A stretch of DNA of 64,000 bases from JANSWO01 sp964351875 (GCA_964351875.1 CAYGQC010000001.1:30768-94767), one strand, 5' to 3'. Shown: positions 52,320-62,149, numbered from the stretch's first letter. Numbers and translations: made by a program. The notes: generated from the sequence alone by a model not told the origin.

Positions 52320-53450
52320 TCCGGTTCTCGCCGACTCCAGCCGGGCAGTAGCCTCATCCACGGCCATACCGCCGACCTCCGCCTCACGCTGAAGCCTGGC
52401 CGCCCGGTTAACCGGGCTCCCGATCGGCGTGTACTCCAGCCGCCGGCCACCCCAGTCGGCCAGTGTGCAATAGCCACTAGCCAGGCCAATCCGTAGCGCC
52501 GGCGTTACATCCACGCCCTGCTGCTGCCACAACCCAGCCAGCTCATCGCCACAATAACTATGGAGCCTTCGAGAGAAGGCATACGCACGCTCGACAGTCG
52601 CGGCCCGCCCGGTCTCGCGGGTTGCCTCGAAATAGAGCAAAACGCCATCCCCGGCGACGTGCCCTATCTGGGCGCAATAGCGCTCCGCATACCCAGCCAC
52701 CCCATCCAGGTAGGCGTTGAGAATACCGGCCAGCTCCTCCGGCTCAAGGCGCCGGGTGAGCCGGCTGAAGCCGCATAGGTCCACAAAGACCACGCACAGC
52801 CACGCGCGCCGGGAGAGCCGTTCTGCAAATGGTTGTTGGCCGAGCAACGTGGTCAACTCATTCGGCAGGTAACGGGCGAGGCGGCCGGCATAGCCATCAA
52901 GATGCTGCACGCGCTGCACGGCTCGGCCGCGCTCACCCGCAAGACGCACGCTCTGCCGAAAGGCTGCCAGCGATATCGCGATCACCAGCCAAAGCAGCAG
53001 GCCGGTAGCCAGAATCTCCGTCGCGAGCGGTGTGCTGATCGTCGCGCTCTGAACCGGCGAGGCCAGTCCACCGAGCGCATATCCGGCGCCCAGCGCGAGC
53101 CCGCTCCACATGAGCGCCCAGGCTCCCAGCAGCAACACCGAGGCCGACAGTAGCGAGACGGAAACGGTCAGCAGCACGATGGATGGGGCGCAGAGCAGCC
53201 CCGCGGCGGCGCTTGCGAGTAAGCACTCACTAGCAATAAGAGCGCTATGGAAACTATGCCTCTCTCTCCACCATGCGCGGCCACCTAGCCAGGAAACCAC
53301 AACCGGCCAGAGCCCCATAGACAGCGCGAGTGCGAGCACCCACGCACCCGGACGGCCACTCCCGAGCAGGGACAACAGCACCAGAGAATAGGCTGGAAAG
53401 CTCGCTCGGCGCACCGGCCAGGCATGGCGATTGAGATGGCGCAGTCTCAT
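52155..53450 (-). CDS. Membrane-bound class III adenylate/guanylate cyclase
   Basis: A 431-residue protein. The N-terminal half has about six TM helices and resembles a MASE2-like sensor (WPVVVSWLGGRAWWRERHS). A short linker leads to the cyclase domain (about 215–375). Metal-binding aspartates lie in VFVDLCGFS and VAGDGVLLYF, and the transition-state Asn and Arg in IGSPVNRAARL. It looks active; the ATP/GTP choice is unclear. The last 55 residues are Gln/Arg/Asp-rich low-complexity sequence antisense to the GDT1-like gene, so the real stop may have been lost. Confidence 0.85.
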   Translation of the reverse strand: MRLRHLNRHAWPVRRASFPAYSLVLLSLLGSGRPGAWVLALALSMGLWPVVVSWLGGRAWWRERHSFHSALIASECLLASAAAGLLCAPSIVLLTVSVSLLSASVLLLGAWALMWSGLALGAGYALGGLASPVQSATISTPLATEILATGLLLWLVIAISLAAFRQSVRLAGERGRAVQRVQHLDGYAGRLARYLPNELTTLLGQQPFAERLSRRAWLCVVFVDLCGFSRLTRRLEPEELAGILNAYLDGVAGYAERYCAQIGHVAGDGVLLYFEATRETGRAATVERAYAFSRRLHSYCGDELAGLWQQQGVDVTPALRIGLASGYCTLADWGGRRLEYTPIGSPVNRAARLQREAEVGGMAVDEATARLESARTGSPGVDQRPDADANEAGAGDQRQPARIEEAAEALARDHRQCGRGDQRQAGDNEDG

Positions 53451-53530
53451 GCAGCCAGACTGACGGAGCGTGCTCTAAGACGGTATCGGCGCTGACCCAA
53501 ACTGACGTGCGAGATTCGCCCTGCCCTGAC

Positions 53531-54709
53531 TCAGCCGACGGTTAGCGGATCCACTTCCGCGTCGTAGTCGACGCCGTCATGCCCAAACCCGAAGATCTTC
53601 AGAAAGTCTTCGTTGTAGCCCGCCAGGTCGCCCAGCTCAGGAAGCGACTCAGTGGTCACTTCTGCCCAGCGCCGGCGCACCTCTTCCTGAACGTCATCCG
53701 CCAGCTCAAGGTCGTCCATTCGAACCCGCTCGCCATCATCCAGACGCAGGCCATCTTTGCCATAGAGCTGGGTGGCAAACAGCCGCTGGATATGGGCCGC
53801 GCAGTCCTCGTGCTCGCCGCGCTCCTTCATCACCTGAAAAAGCAGCGCTATATACAGCGGGAGAATCGGTATCGCCGAGCTGGCCTGGGTGACCACACCC
53901 TTCAGCACCGCCACTCGAGCATCGCCGCCGACGTCGCTGATCTGCTCATTGATCTCGTTGCGGGCGCGATCCAGATCGCGCTTGGCCTGCCCCAATGTGC
54001 CCTCCCAGTACAGCGGCCAGGTGAGATCGGAGCCGATGTAGGTATAGGCGTAGGTCTGGAAACCCTCGGCCAGAACGCCAGCTTCCTTCAGCGCATCGAC
54101 CCAGAATTGCCAGTCCTCACCGCCCATCACTGCAACCGTGTTGGCGGTCTCTTCCTCGTCAGCCGGCTCGAGCTCAACCATGGTGACGTCGCCCTTGTCG
54201 ACGTTCACACCCTTCATGCGCACAGTCTCACCCAGCGGCTTGATCGCCGAGCGATGCAGCACACCGGTTCTCGGGTGGGCCCGTACGGGTGACGCCAGGG
54301 AGTAGATGAGTAGGTCGATATCGCCAAGATCAGCTTTGATGGTGTCCACCACCTGCTGCTTCATCTCGTCCGAGAACGCGTCGCCATCGAAGGTCTTGCT
54401 GTACAGGCCAGCCTCGCTTGCAGCCTTGTCGAACGCTGCATTGTTGTACCAGCCCGCGGTTCCGGGCTTTCGCTCGGTGGGCGCTTTCTCAAACGACACG
54501 CCGACCGTGGCCGCGCCGCAACCGAAGGCGGCGGCGATACGAGACGACAGGCCGTAGCCGCCCGAGCAGCCGAGTATCAGGGCTCGCTTGCTGCCATCGA
54601 TGGCGCCGCGCTCACGCATCAGCGCGATCTGCTCATCAACGCCGTAGGCGCACCCCGTCGGATGCGACGTGGTGCAGATGAAGCCGCGAATTTTCGGTTT
54701 GATGATCAT
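53531..54709 (-). CDS. fabV: Trans-2-enoyl-ACP/CoA reductase FabV
   Basis: FabV is the NADH-dependent enoyl-ACP reductase that is intrinsically insensitive to triclosan, an alternative to FabI. The nucleotide loop GCSGGYGLSSRIAAAFG and the catalytic Tyr-x8-Lys (YWEGTLGQAK) are present; the N-terminus MIIKPKIRGFICTTSHPTGC is diagnostic. Length 392 (Vibrio 400). AGGAA is 9–10 nt before the ATG. It is probably the only or main enoyl reductase if fabI is absent elsewhere, which the window cannot show. Confidence 0.97.
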   Translation of the reverse strand: MIIKPKIRGFICTTSHPTGCAYGVDEQIALMRERGAIDGSKRALILGCSGGYGLSSRIAAAFGCGAATVGVSFEKAPTERKPGTAGWYNNAAFDKAASEAGLYSKTFDGDAFSDEMKQQVVDTIKADLGDIDLLIYSLASPVRAHPRTGVLHRSAIKPLGETVRMKGVNVDKGDVTMVELEPADEEETANTVAVMGGEDWQFWVDALKEAGVLAEGFQTYAYTYIGSDLTWPLYWEGTLGQAKRDLDRARNEINEQISDVGGDARVAVLKGVVTQASSAIPILPLYIALLFQVMKERGEHEDCAAHIQRLFATQLYGKDGLRLDDGERVRMDDLELADDVQEEVRRRWAEVTTESLPELGDLAGYNEDFLKIFGFGHDGVDYDAEVDPLTVG

Positions 54710-54761
54710 GGGCAGGTTCCTAGCGGTGCACTCGGCGACAACGCCGACAACGGGCAGACAA

Positions 54762-55742
54762 TCAATCGGCGCGCATCATACCGTGGGCCACCGCGTATCG
54801 CATGGCAGCCGCACAGTCGAGTATCCGCGGGCCGTCCCGCTCAATACGCACGCTCGCGGGCTCACCGGGTACAAGCTTGTGATCCCGATCGCCATCGAGC
54901 GCGAGAACGCCACGGCCTGCAAACTGAATTACCTCGCCAAAGGCGACGCGGCGAGTCGAGGCCACATCAACATCGCGAAAGTGCCCGGGAGAGACCGGTA
55001 CGGCAAAGCGGTGACCCGGGCCGAGTTCGACCAGAAGACCGGCGTCAGTGGCTGCGTCGACAACGTCGATGAAGCCACCGATCGGCGACATACCAATAGC
55101 ATCCGGTTCAGCCCGAGTCAGCAGGATGCGGCGCAGCTTTTCGGCATCAAAAGGCAGCATGTTGCCGACGTGATCATCTTCCAACAGGACCGCGTCGATA
55201 ACGCCCACATCCTTATCGCCGGCGTGGGTGGTCACGTGCAGCAGCTTGGCCCGCGCGCCGAGCGACGGATCATCGAGCAACCGTCGGCTGTCCAGGGCCG
55301 CGACCATGCCCACAATTGTTGGCTCCATCAGCACCGGAAAAACGTTGTTGGTACCCGTGGAGACCGGCAGCAGCGTGATGTCTCGATGCGCCCGAATAAT
55401 CGCCCGGTTGGTGCCGTCACCGCCAAGGGAGACGACCGTCGAACAACCCGCATCGACAAATGCTCGCACCATGGCTTCACTGTCCGCAGCGCTGTTGGTC
55501 AGCGGTGTGTCCACGACGATGACTTTCGCGCGAATCGGCATTTGCTCAACGACGCCCGTCGCCACCTTGAACGGTTCCCGCGCGATGTAGATCTCATCGA
55601 CGCCAAGCGCATCAGCCCCGGCGACAATCCTGGCCACCATGTCGCGCTTCGCCTCGAATGTCATGTTGGAGGCCCGCGCCGCCAGACGACGAACGTCCCG
55701 GCCGGACATCGGATTCGCGCAGATACCAATTCGCGATGTCAT
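54762..55742 (-). CDS. NAD-kinase-like protein (AcoX group)
   Basis: A 326-residue protein with the ATP-NAD kinase fold. The GGDGTNR motif lies in VVSLGGDGTNRAII (about residue 110), followed by GTNNVFP. The N-terminus MTSRIGICANPMSGRDVRRL matches the group that includes AcoX of acetoin operons, whose reaction is not settled. The remaining C-terminal half lacks the canonical NAD kinase beta-sandwich signature I would expect. The ATG overlaps the stop of the S9 peptidase by 4 bp, making it the last gene of thyA–folA–S9–this. Confidence 0.8.
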   Translation of the reverse strand: MTSRIGICANPMSGRDVRRLAARASNMTFEAKRDMVARIVAGADALGVDEIYIAREPFKVATGVVEQMPIRAKVIVVDTPLTNSAADSEAMVRAFVDAGCSTVVSLGGDGTNRAIIRAHRDITLLPVSTGTNNVFPVLMEPTIVGMVAALDSRRLLDDPSLGARAKLLHVTTHAGDKDVGVIDAVLLEDDHVGNMLPFDAEKLRRILLTRAEPDAIGMSPIGGFIDVVDAATDAGLLVELGPGHRFAVPVSPGHFRDVDVASTRRVAFGEVIQFAGRGVLALDGDRDHKLVPGEPASVRIERDGPRILDCAAAMRYAVAHGMMRAD

Positions 55743-57709
55743 TTGCTCGCTTCCTTATCGAGCAGATAGCGCTCCAGAAACAACATGGTCGCAGCGGTCG
55801 CATAGTCGCGGTTGCGCTTCTTGCGAAAGCTATGGCCTTCATCCATCGCCATGACAAACCAGACGGGCAAGCCAACTGTCGTGAGACGCTCAAAGATCTG
55901 TTCGGCTTCGGTGTAGGGCACGCGCGGATCGTTGTAGCCCTGGGTAATCAGAAGCGGCGCTGCAATCTCATCGGCGCGATTGAGCGGCGAGATCTTCTCT
56001 AGAAATGCTCGCATCTCCGGATCGCGCTCATCGCCGTATTCCACCCGGCGAAGGTCCTGCCGATAGGGCTGCGTGTTCTCCAGAAACGTCACGAAATTAC
56101 TGATACCGACCCTCTCAACGCCCGCCTTAAGGCGGTCCGAATAGCGCACCATCGCAGCCAGCACCATGTAGCCGCCGTAGGATCCCCCAGTCACTGCAAC
56201 GCGCTCACTGTCGAGTTCAGGATTGCGATCAATCCAGTCGAGCAACGCGCCAATGTCCTTAACCGAGTCTTCGCGAAGAAAGCCATTGTCTAGCTTCAGG
56301 AAGCTCTTACCGTAACCTCGCGAACCGCGAACATTCGGCGCGAGAACCGCGATGCCGAGTTCGTTCACCAGATATTGCACGGTGGGCGAAAACGACGGGC
56401 GATATTGCGACTCGGGGCCGCCGTGAATACTGAAGGCCACTGGGTGCGGCCCAGGACCCTCCGGCTGATATAGAAACGCGGAGATGTTGCGCCCATCAAA
56501 GCTCTCGGTTTGAACAAGACTGGGGGCGACAAACTCGGACGTATCCAGCCCGCCTGCCTCGCTACGCGTCCAGCGAGTCAGGGCAAGGTCAGCCAACTCC
56601 AGAACGAAAACATCTTCCGGGTTGGTGGCGCTGGAAACTGACAGAGCCACGGCGCCGCCATCCGGTCTCGCAACCATTGAACGAAGCACACCGACGGGCA
56701 GCTTCGGCAGGGCGAGCGTCGCGCCGGTCACCAGATTGCGCGCGCGCAGCGAAGACAGGCCAGCCTCGTTGTACGACAACACCAGCACATCACCCGCCTG
56801 CACAAATCCCTCAACATCCCAAGGTTCCGAGGCGCTGAGGGAGGACCATTCACCTTCGGCAAGGGAAAGCCGGTAGAGGCTGACAAACTCACCCTCACGA
56901 TCCGAGGTCAGCAGAACCGCGCTACCCGTTGCATCGTACTGGGCATTTCGGACCGACGTCTGTTCATCGAGTGAAACCAGAACCCGAACGGCGCCCGTTA
57001 CGAGGCTCACCTCAAGTAGTTCAGCGACATTGATCGACTGATACTGCAACACGAGCAGGCGCTCACCATCGGGCGAGAAATCCAGCGGCGAGAAACTGCC
57101 GGAGGGCCGCTCAAACACCACACGGCGATCGCCCTGGATATCCACAACGGCAACGGCAAAACGATCACCTTCCGGAGCAGCGAGGGAATACGCAAAGCCG
57201 CTGCCGTCCCGATTCCACACGACGCTCGAATGGCGGGATCGACCGTCGCTGACCATCGCCGATCGACCGGTCGAAGCGTCGAAGCGAAAGACCTGATAAA
57301 ACTCTGCTCCGCCGACATCGCGCAGGTACAAGAAGTCTCGTGAATCCGAATCTGGCGACGGGTAGGCCCCGAGTACCGGCTCCGCGAAGAATGTAAGCTG
57401 CTCGCGAGCGGCCATCGGGCTGTCTACTCGATGCACCTGGGTTACCTGGCCAAAGCGCGTACCGACGAGTAACGCATCGTCCTGCCAGCCAAACACCCGC
57501 GCCCAACGCGTGCTGTTGAACTGGTTCAAGCGAGCGACAAGCTCCGCCGGGAGCTCCGGCACGCCGCGCACAACTAAAGAGCCCACGCGTTTCTCGTTCA
57601 CCGCAGCTTCGCTTTGCGAATCCGTCGCGTCCACGGTTGCACAACCCGCCAGGCTGCTGCTCAGGAGAAGACCCGCCACCAACAAACCCGCTACTCGCGT
57701 CTGCCTCAT
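55739..57709 (-). CDS. S9 family prolyl-oligopeptidase-type lipoprotein
   Basis: A 656-residue exported serine peptidase. The lipobox LAGC gives lipidated Cys about 23. A beta-propeller of WD/PD40-like repeats (about 60–390; DFSPDGERLLVL) precedes an alpha/beta-hydrolase domain. The nucleophile is in VTGGSYGGYM, the acid in GYNDPRVPY and the His in MDEGHSFRKKRN. It probably acts on short peptides in the periplasm. It starts at an ATGA overlap with folA and ends at a 4-bp overlap with the NAD-kinase-like gene. Confidence 0.9.
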   Translation of the reverse strand: MRQTRVAGLLVAGLLLSSSLAGCATVDATDSQSEAAVNEKRVGSLVVRGVPELPAELVARLNQFNSTRWARVFGWQDDALLVGTRFGQVTQVHRVDSPMAAREQLTFFAEPVLGAYPSPDSDSRDFLYLRDVGGAEFYQVFRFDASTGRSAMVSDGRSRHSSVVWNRDGSGFAYSLAAPEGDRFAVAVVDIQGDRRVVFERPSGSFSPLDFSPDGERLLVLQYQSINVAELLEVSLVTGAVRVLVSLDEQTSVRNAQYDATGSAVLLTSDREGEFVSLYRLSLAEGEWSSLSASEPWDVEGFVQAGDVLVLSYNEAGLSSLRARNLVTGATLALPKLPVGVLRSMVARPDGGAVALSVSSATNPEDVFVLELADLALTRWTRSEAGGLDTSEFVAPSLVQTESFDGRNISAFLYQPEGPGPHPVAFSIHGGPESQYRPSFSPTVQYLVNELGIAVLAPNVRGSRGYGKSFLKLDNGFLREDSVKDIGALLDWIDRNPELDSERVAVTGGSYGGYMVLAAMVRYSDRLKAGVERVGISNFVTFLENTQPYRQDLRRVEYGDERDPEMRAFLEKISPLNRADEIAAPLLITQGYNDPRVPYTEAEQIFERLTTVGLPVWFVMAMDEGHSFRKKRNRDYATAATMLFLERYLLDKEASK

Positions 57710-58245
57710 ATCACCCGCTCCCAGGTCTGTATTCGAAATCCATATCGATGTTTGGCATCCGGCCCGAACGAGCGCTCATCCAGGCAGCGCCACTGGCTCA
57801 GATCGAATTCCGGAAAAAACGTATCGCCGTCAATATCGGCATCGACTTGAGTGACGTAAAGCGTATCCGCCAGCGGCAAGCAGGCCTCGTAGATGGCGCT
57901 ACCACCCGCAATGATGACTTCATCGGCACCGATGCCAATCGCGATCCGGCGGGCGTGTGCAATCGCATCCTCGATGTTTGCTTCGTGCGTGACATCGTCG
58001 CTGGCGAAGTTCGCATCACGAGTCACCACAATCGTTGGCCGCCCGGGCAGAGGCCTGCGGCCGATCGAATCAAAGGTGCGACGACCCATGACCATCGGTT
58101 TGCCTTTGGTGGTGGTCTTGAAGTGCTTGAGATCCAACGGCAGGTGCCAGGGCAGATCGTTGTCCAGGCCAATCGCGCGGTTACGCGACATCGCCCAGAT
58201 CAGAGCGATGCCAGGCGCGGCGATCGACGAGGGTTTATCAGTCAC
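57706..58245 (-). CDS. folA: Dihydrofolate reductase
   Basis: FolA reduces dihydrofolate with NADPH. The N-terminal IALIWAMSRNRAIGLDNDLPWHLPLD is standard, with the catalytic acid in LPLDLKHF, then GRRTFDSIGRRPLPGR and the NADPH loop IAGGSAIYEACLP. GTG 58245, directly after the thyA stop, is chosen (179 residues); a TTG at 58257 inside thyA is the alternative. It carries a longer N-terminal lead than E. coli DHFR. The 3' end overlaps the S9 peptidase ATG by 4 bp. Confidence 0.95.
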   Translation of the reverse strand: MTDKPSSIAAPGIALIWAMSRNRAIGLDNDLPWHLPLDLKHFKTTTKGKPMVMGRRTFDSIGRRPLPGRPTIVVTRDANFASDDVTHEANIEDAIAHARRIAIGIGADEVIIAGGSAIYEACLPLADTLYVTQVDADIDGDTFFPEFDLSQWRCLDERSFGPDAKHRYGFRIQTWERVI

Positions 58246-58246
58246 G

Positions 58247-59041
58247 TCAGACGGCAATCGGCGCTTTTATGCCTGGGTGGCATTCGTAGTCTCGAAGCTC
58301 GAAATCCTCAAACGTGAATCCGAACAGATCGGTCACGTTCGGATTCAGAATCATCGACGGCAACGGTTTCGGTTCACGCTTCAGTTGTTTGTCCGCCTGC
58401 TCGAGATGATTCGCATAGAGGTGGGCATCGCCAAAGGTGTGCACAAAGTCGCCGGGTTCCAGATCGCAAACCTGAGCCATCATCAGGGTCAGTAGCGCGT
58501 ATGAGGCGATGTTGAACGGCACACCCAGGAAGATGTCTGCGCTACGTTGGTAGAGCTGGCAGGACAGCTTTCCTTCGGCGACAAAGAACTGAAACATCGT
58601 GTGACAGGGTGGCAACGCCATCTCGTCAACTTCGGCGACGTTCCAGGCACTGATGATATGCCTGCGCGAACTCGGGTTCGTTTTGATCTGCTCAACCAGC
58701 TTACTGATCTGATCGATCGTGCTGCCGTCCGGCGCTGGCCACGAGCGCCACTGGCTGCCATAGACCGGCCCCAGCTCGCCGTGCTCATCCGCCCACTCGT
58801 CCCAGATGTGCACCCCGTTGTCCTGCAGATAGCGAACATTGGTGGAACCCGAGAGGAACCAGAGCAGCTCGTGGATGATGCCCTTGAGGAACATCTTCTT
58901 CGTGGTGACGAGCGGGAAGCCTTCCGCCAGATCAAAGCGAATCTGATGACCAAACACACCGTAGGTGCCGGTGCCGGTTCGATCATCACGGAAGACCCCG
59001 TGCTCGCGCACGTGGCGCATGAGGTCAAGGTACTGTTGCAT
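58247..59041 (-). CDS. thyA: Thymidylate synthase
   Basis: ThyA methylates dUMP to dTMP using methylenetetrahydrofolate, generating the dihydrofolate that FolA recycles. The catalytic Cys lies in LPPCHTMFQFFV, with CQLYQRSADIFLGVPFNIASYA and the N-terminal FRDDRTGTGTYGVFG. Length 264 equals E. coli. It lies immediately upstream of folA, as in many proteobacteria. lgt is the next gene upstream, 80 bp away on the same strand. Confidence 0.98.
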   Translation of the reverse strand: MQQYLDLMRHVREHGVFRDDRTGTGTYGVFGHQIRFDLAEGFPLVTTKKMFLKGIIHELLWFLSGSTNVRYLQDNGVHIWDEWADEHGELGPVYGSQWRSWPAPDGSTIDQISKLVEQIKTNPSSRRHIISAWNVAEVDEMALPPCHTMFQFFVAEGKLSCQLYQRSADIFLGVPFNIASYALLTLMMAQVCDLEPGDFVHTFGDAHLYANHLEQADKQLKREPKPLPSMILNPNVTDLFGFTFEDFELRDYECHPGIKAPIAV

Positions 59042-59121
59042 GGCGCGGCTGATGCCTCACAGGACAATCGCTGGGCTGTCGATGCGACGACAGCGGCAAG
59101 CGAGCGGAAATTCCGGCGGTG

Positions 59122-59964
59122 CTAGCCGCCGACGGACGTTGCGGATGCTTCCGGGCGACGCAGTGCCCAGAGCAGCAGCAGAATACCAGCCAGCAGCATC
59201 GGTATCGACAGCGCCTGGCCCATCGACAGCCAATTAAAGGCGATGAAACCTATGTCTGCATCAGGCTCACGGAAGAACTCCGTGCAGAACCGAAGCGCCC
59301 CGTAGCAGGCGATAAACAGTCCCGTCACCGCGCCCGTTGGGCGCTTTTTGGATGAGTACAACCAGACAATGACAAACAGGACAACGCCTTCCGCAAACGC
59401 CTGGTATAGCGACGACGGGTGCCGCGCGACGTTCTCAAATGCGCCGCTGCAGAATCGATTCAGATGAATCACCGCATCACACGGGAAGTTCAGGCCAAAG
59501 CCCGATTCGCTGACACGGCCGGGCAGTTCGGCATTGATGAAGTTACCCAGGCGGCCGAAGCCTAGTCCTGGCGGAACTAGAGGCACGAGAAAGTCTGTGG
59601 TCGCCAGGAAGGTTCGCTTCTGCCGGCGGGCCGTGATGATCATCGCCGCCAGTACGCCAAGGAAACCACCATGGAAGGACATGCCACCTTCCCAAATGCG
59701 AAAAGCCATCAATGGCTCGGCGAGAAACTGATCAAAGGCATAGAACAGCACATAGCCCAAACGCCCCCCGAGCACCGCGCCGAGCGCGCCGTAGAACACG
59801 ATGTCTGACAGCTCATCCGGGCTCCAATTGGCCAGACCCGAGCGGACCCGCCGTCGACCGAGCCACCAAACGGCAAGAAAGCCTGCGAGGTAGGTCATGC
59901 CATACCAGCGGGGAGCGATAGGCCCGAGCTCGAAGATGATCGGGTCAATGATGGGGTAGTTCAC
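59122..59964 (-). CDS. lgt: Prolipoprotein diacylglyceryl transferase
   Basis: Lgt transfers diacylglycerol to the lipobox Cys of prolipoproteins; it is an inner-membrane enzyme with seven TM segments. The Lgt signature GFGRLGNFINAELPGR and the conserved GGMSFHGGFLG are present. GTG 59964 is preceded by AGGAG (11-nt spacing) and gives 280 residues (E. coli 291); the frame runs upstream to 60066 without family similarity. Several lipoprotein genes occur in this window. It is divergent from the NRDE gene and followed by thyA. Confidence 0.95.
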   Translation of the reverse strand: MNYPIIDPIIFELGPIAPRWYGMTYLAGFLAVWWLGRRRVRSGLANWSPDELSDIVFYGALGAVLGGRLGYVLFYAFDQFLAEPLMAFRIWEGGMSFHGGFLGVLAAMIITARRQKRTFLATTDFLVPLVPPGLGFGRLGNFINAELPGRVSESGFGLNFPCDAVIHLNRFCSGAFENVARHPSSLYQAFAEGVVLFVIVWLYSSKKRPTGAVTGLFIACYGALRFCTEFFREPDADIGFIAFNWLSMGQALSIPMLLAGILLLLWALRRPEASATSVGG

Positions 59965-60064
59965 GGCGTACGTGGCTCCTGGCCAGAACCGGATGGAGTG
60001 CGAGGGCGCGCGATGATCGACAACCCTCGACCCGGCTCGCGCTTTCCGGTTGAATGCGCGGCCC

Positions 60065-60811
60065 ATGTGTCTAATTCTCTTTGCATATCAGCAGCACGCC
60101 CAGCATGAGCTGATCGTCGCCGCCAACCGGGACGAATTCTACCCGCGCCCCGCCCTGGCTGCACATCACTGGCCGGACGCGCCCGGAATCACAGGCGGCC
60201 GCGACAGAACGGCAGGCGGCACGTGGCTGGCCATGAACGCAGCCGGGCGTTTCGCCGCGGTCACTAACTACTCCGGGCCAATCGAACAACCGCCACCGCC
60301 GCTGTCGAGAGGCGAGCTAGCCGTCAATTTCCTGCTCGGTAGCGCCAACTCCCTGGACTACAGCCAGGCAATCGCCGGCGCCAACTATGCCGGCTTCAGC
60401 CTGCTGACGTTCGATGGTGAGACACTCACCTACAGCAGCAATCGCGGCGATGCGCCTCGCGCGCTCAAACCGGGTTACTACGCGCTGGCGAACGCGGAAC
60501 TCGATAGCGCATGGCCCAAGGTGGCGCGCGGTAAGAATATGCTGCGGGCACTGGTCGAAACGGACAGCGCAACACCGGGCAACCTGCTCGACATACTCGC
60601 CGACGACTACACCCCTGCCGATGACGAACTACCCGCCAGAGGCAACGACATCGCGTTGGAGCGACGGGTGTCTCCCTGCTTCATTCGCGGCGACGAGTAC
60701 GGCACGCGCGCATCGACCGCTGTGCTGGTGGGCCAGGGCCAACCCTTGCTGGCTGAGCGCAGCTACGGTCCGCAAGGCCGTCACCTCGGCGAGTGCTGGC
60801 TGACGCGGTAG
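60065..60811 (+). CDS. NRDE family (TANGO2-like) protein
   Basis: A 248-residue protein of the NRDE/TANGO2 family. It begins MCLILFAY, placing a Cys at position 2 after the initiator, and has the name-giving AANRDEF motif (about residues 21–27), then GGRDRTAGGTWLAMN. The fold resembles Ntn-hydrolases, and Cys2 may become an N-terminal nucleophile after Met removal. Bacterial function is not established; eukaryotic homologues are linked to heme or lipid handling. ATG 60065 is chosen because Cys2 is conserved. Confidence 0.86.
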   Translation: MCLILFAYQQHAQHELIVAANRDEFYPRPALAAHHWPDAPGITGGRDRTAGGTWLAMNAAGRFAAVTNYSGPIEQPPPPLSRGELAVNFLLGSANSLDYSQAIAGANYAGFSLLTFDGETLTYSSNRGDAPRALKPGYYALANAELDSAWPKVARGKNMLRALVETDSATPGNLLDILADDYTPADDELPARGNDIALERRVSPCFIRGDEYGTRASTAVLVGQGQPLLAERSYGPQGRHLGECWLTR

Positions 60812-60832
60812 CGCCAGTTCCGCTGAGCCAGC

Positions 60833-62149
60833 TCAGAGACTGATCTCGATACCCACCTGAACCAGGTCGCGGCCACTGAACTGACCGAACGATCCCGCGC
60901 TCGTGCCGCGGAATTGCTCCGCGGCAAAGATGAAAGCCGTTCGATCGCCCGCACTCCAGCGCAACCTGGCCCGCAGCAACTGGTCATCATCGGTGAGCGA
61001 GTGATACGCGCGCAGCTCGGCAACCACCGATTCGTAGCGAAAGCTTCGGCGCGCGGCGACGGTCACGATCCGGTCTGTTTCCGGGCGAACAAGTCCAACG
61101 TTAGTGCTCCGGACGTGGTCTACAAGAAGTTGCGCATTCACGAACACGCCGCCGGGTGCATTCATCTCCAGAGCCAATGCGCCGCGCCACTGGTCGGCCT
61201 CGGTTTCTGTGAGCTCACTCGATACCGAACCAGCCACCCGAGAAGAAAAATACCGGTTCGGTGAATAGGCAACCTCGGAGCGCAGCACAAACGGCCCGAT
61301 CCCGCCGGCGAGAGCAAAACCGAGCACCGTTCGCCGGCGATGGTAGGTGACCAGTTGCGCTGCGCCGCTAGCTGCTTGGATTTCAGCGAGCGGCTCAAAG
61401 TCCAGGCCATTGCTGGCAACAAACTGAACATCCCAACCGCCAATGAAGCGCGACAGCCGCGCCGCCACCGTGCCTTCGCGTTCAACAGCTCCTCGTGGCT
61501 TGATCGCGAGGTCAGGCGCTGATGCAGGCGCACCAAAACGGTAACGCGGCGCCGTAGGGGCAAACCAGCCGGGCGAGCGCGGAACGTCGTGAACAGTTGC
61601 GTCGGGAATCAATGCCAGCTCAACGCGCCAGTCGGCCAGTGATAGATCCAGCCAGGCTGACCAGAGACTGATTCGCGACTCATCAAAGTCGTCCAGAATA
61701 AAGCGTTCAAAACTGGCAGGGTTCAGGACATCCAGAACCTTGATGCCATCCAGCTCACCCCAGACGATCTGTTGCTTGCCGACTCTGAGTAGCCCTCTGT
61801 CGAAACGCACATCAACGTAGGCATCGCGTATCTCGGCGCTGCCGTGCGAGCCCAAGGACAACGGTCGGCTCGGACCGTCGTAGCTCGTAAGGTCCGCCCG
61901 CCCCGGCCGTAGCCGATCAAACTGCTCACCCGCAACCCGACCGGACAAGACCGACGAGAGCCGATCACTGAAATCGCGACGCCACTCGAGTTGGAGCCTC
62001 GCCTCGGCGCCAATGTGACCCGTGACTGAGGGCGCATCACTCGCCGCATTCCAGGACAGTTCTGCGTTGGCAGATAACTCGGCGGTACTTGGCAGCGCAA
62101 GAAAAAACAGCGCCAACAGGGTCAGCACTCGCCAACCGATAGTACTCAT
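60833..62149 (-). CDS. DUF1302-like outer-membrane beta-barrel
   Basis: A 438-residue exported protein. A signal peptide (MSTIGWRVLTLLALFFLALPSTA) is followed by alternating amphipathic strands typical of a beta-barrel, ending with a hydrophobic terminal strand (VQVGIEISL). The central LLRVGKQQIVWGELDGIKVLDVLNP is the DUF1302 hallmark. Such barrels are commonly encoded beside RND permeases and LolA-like proteins, as here, and are thought to take part in export of a hydrophobic molecule to the outer membrane. ATG 62149 is chosen; ATG 62164, inside the upstream gene, is the alternative. Confidence 0.82.
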   Translation of the reverse strand: MSTIGWRVLTLLALFFLALPSTAELSANAELSWNAASDAPSVTGHIGAEARLQLEWRRDFSDRLSSVLSGRVAGEQFDRLRPGRADLTSYDGPSRPLSLGSHGSAEIRDAYVDVRFDRGLLRVGKQQIVWGELDGIKVLDVLNPASFERFILDDFDESRISLWSAWLDLSLADWRVELALIPDATVHDVPRSPGWFAPTAPRYRFGAPASAPDLAIKPRGAVEREGTVAARLSRFIGGWDVQFVASNGLDFEPLAEIQAASGAAQLVTYHRRRTVLGFALAGGIGPFVLRSEVAYSPNRYFSSRVAGSVSSELTETEADQWRGALALEMNAPGGVFVNAQLLVDHVRSTNVGLVRPETDRIVTVAARRSFRYESVVAELRAYHSLTDDDQLLRARLRWSAGDRTAFIFAAEQFRGTSAGSFGQFSGRDLVQVGIEISL

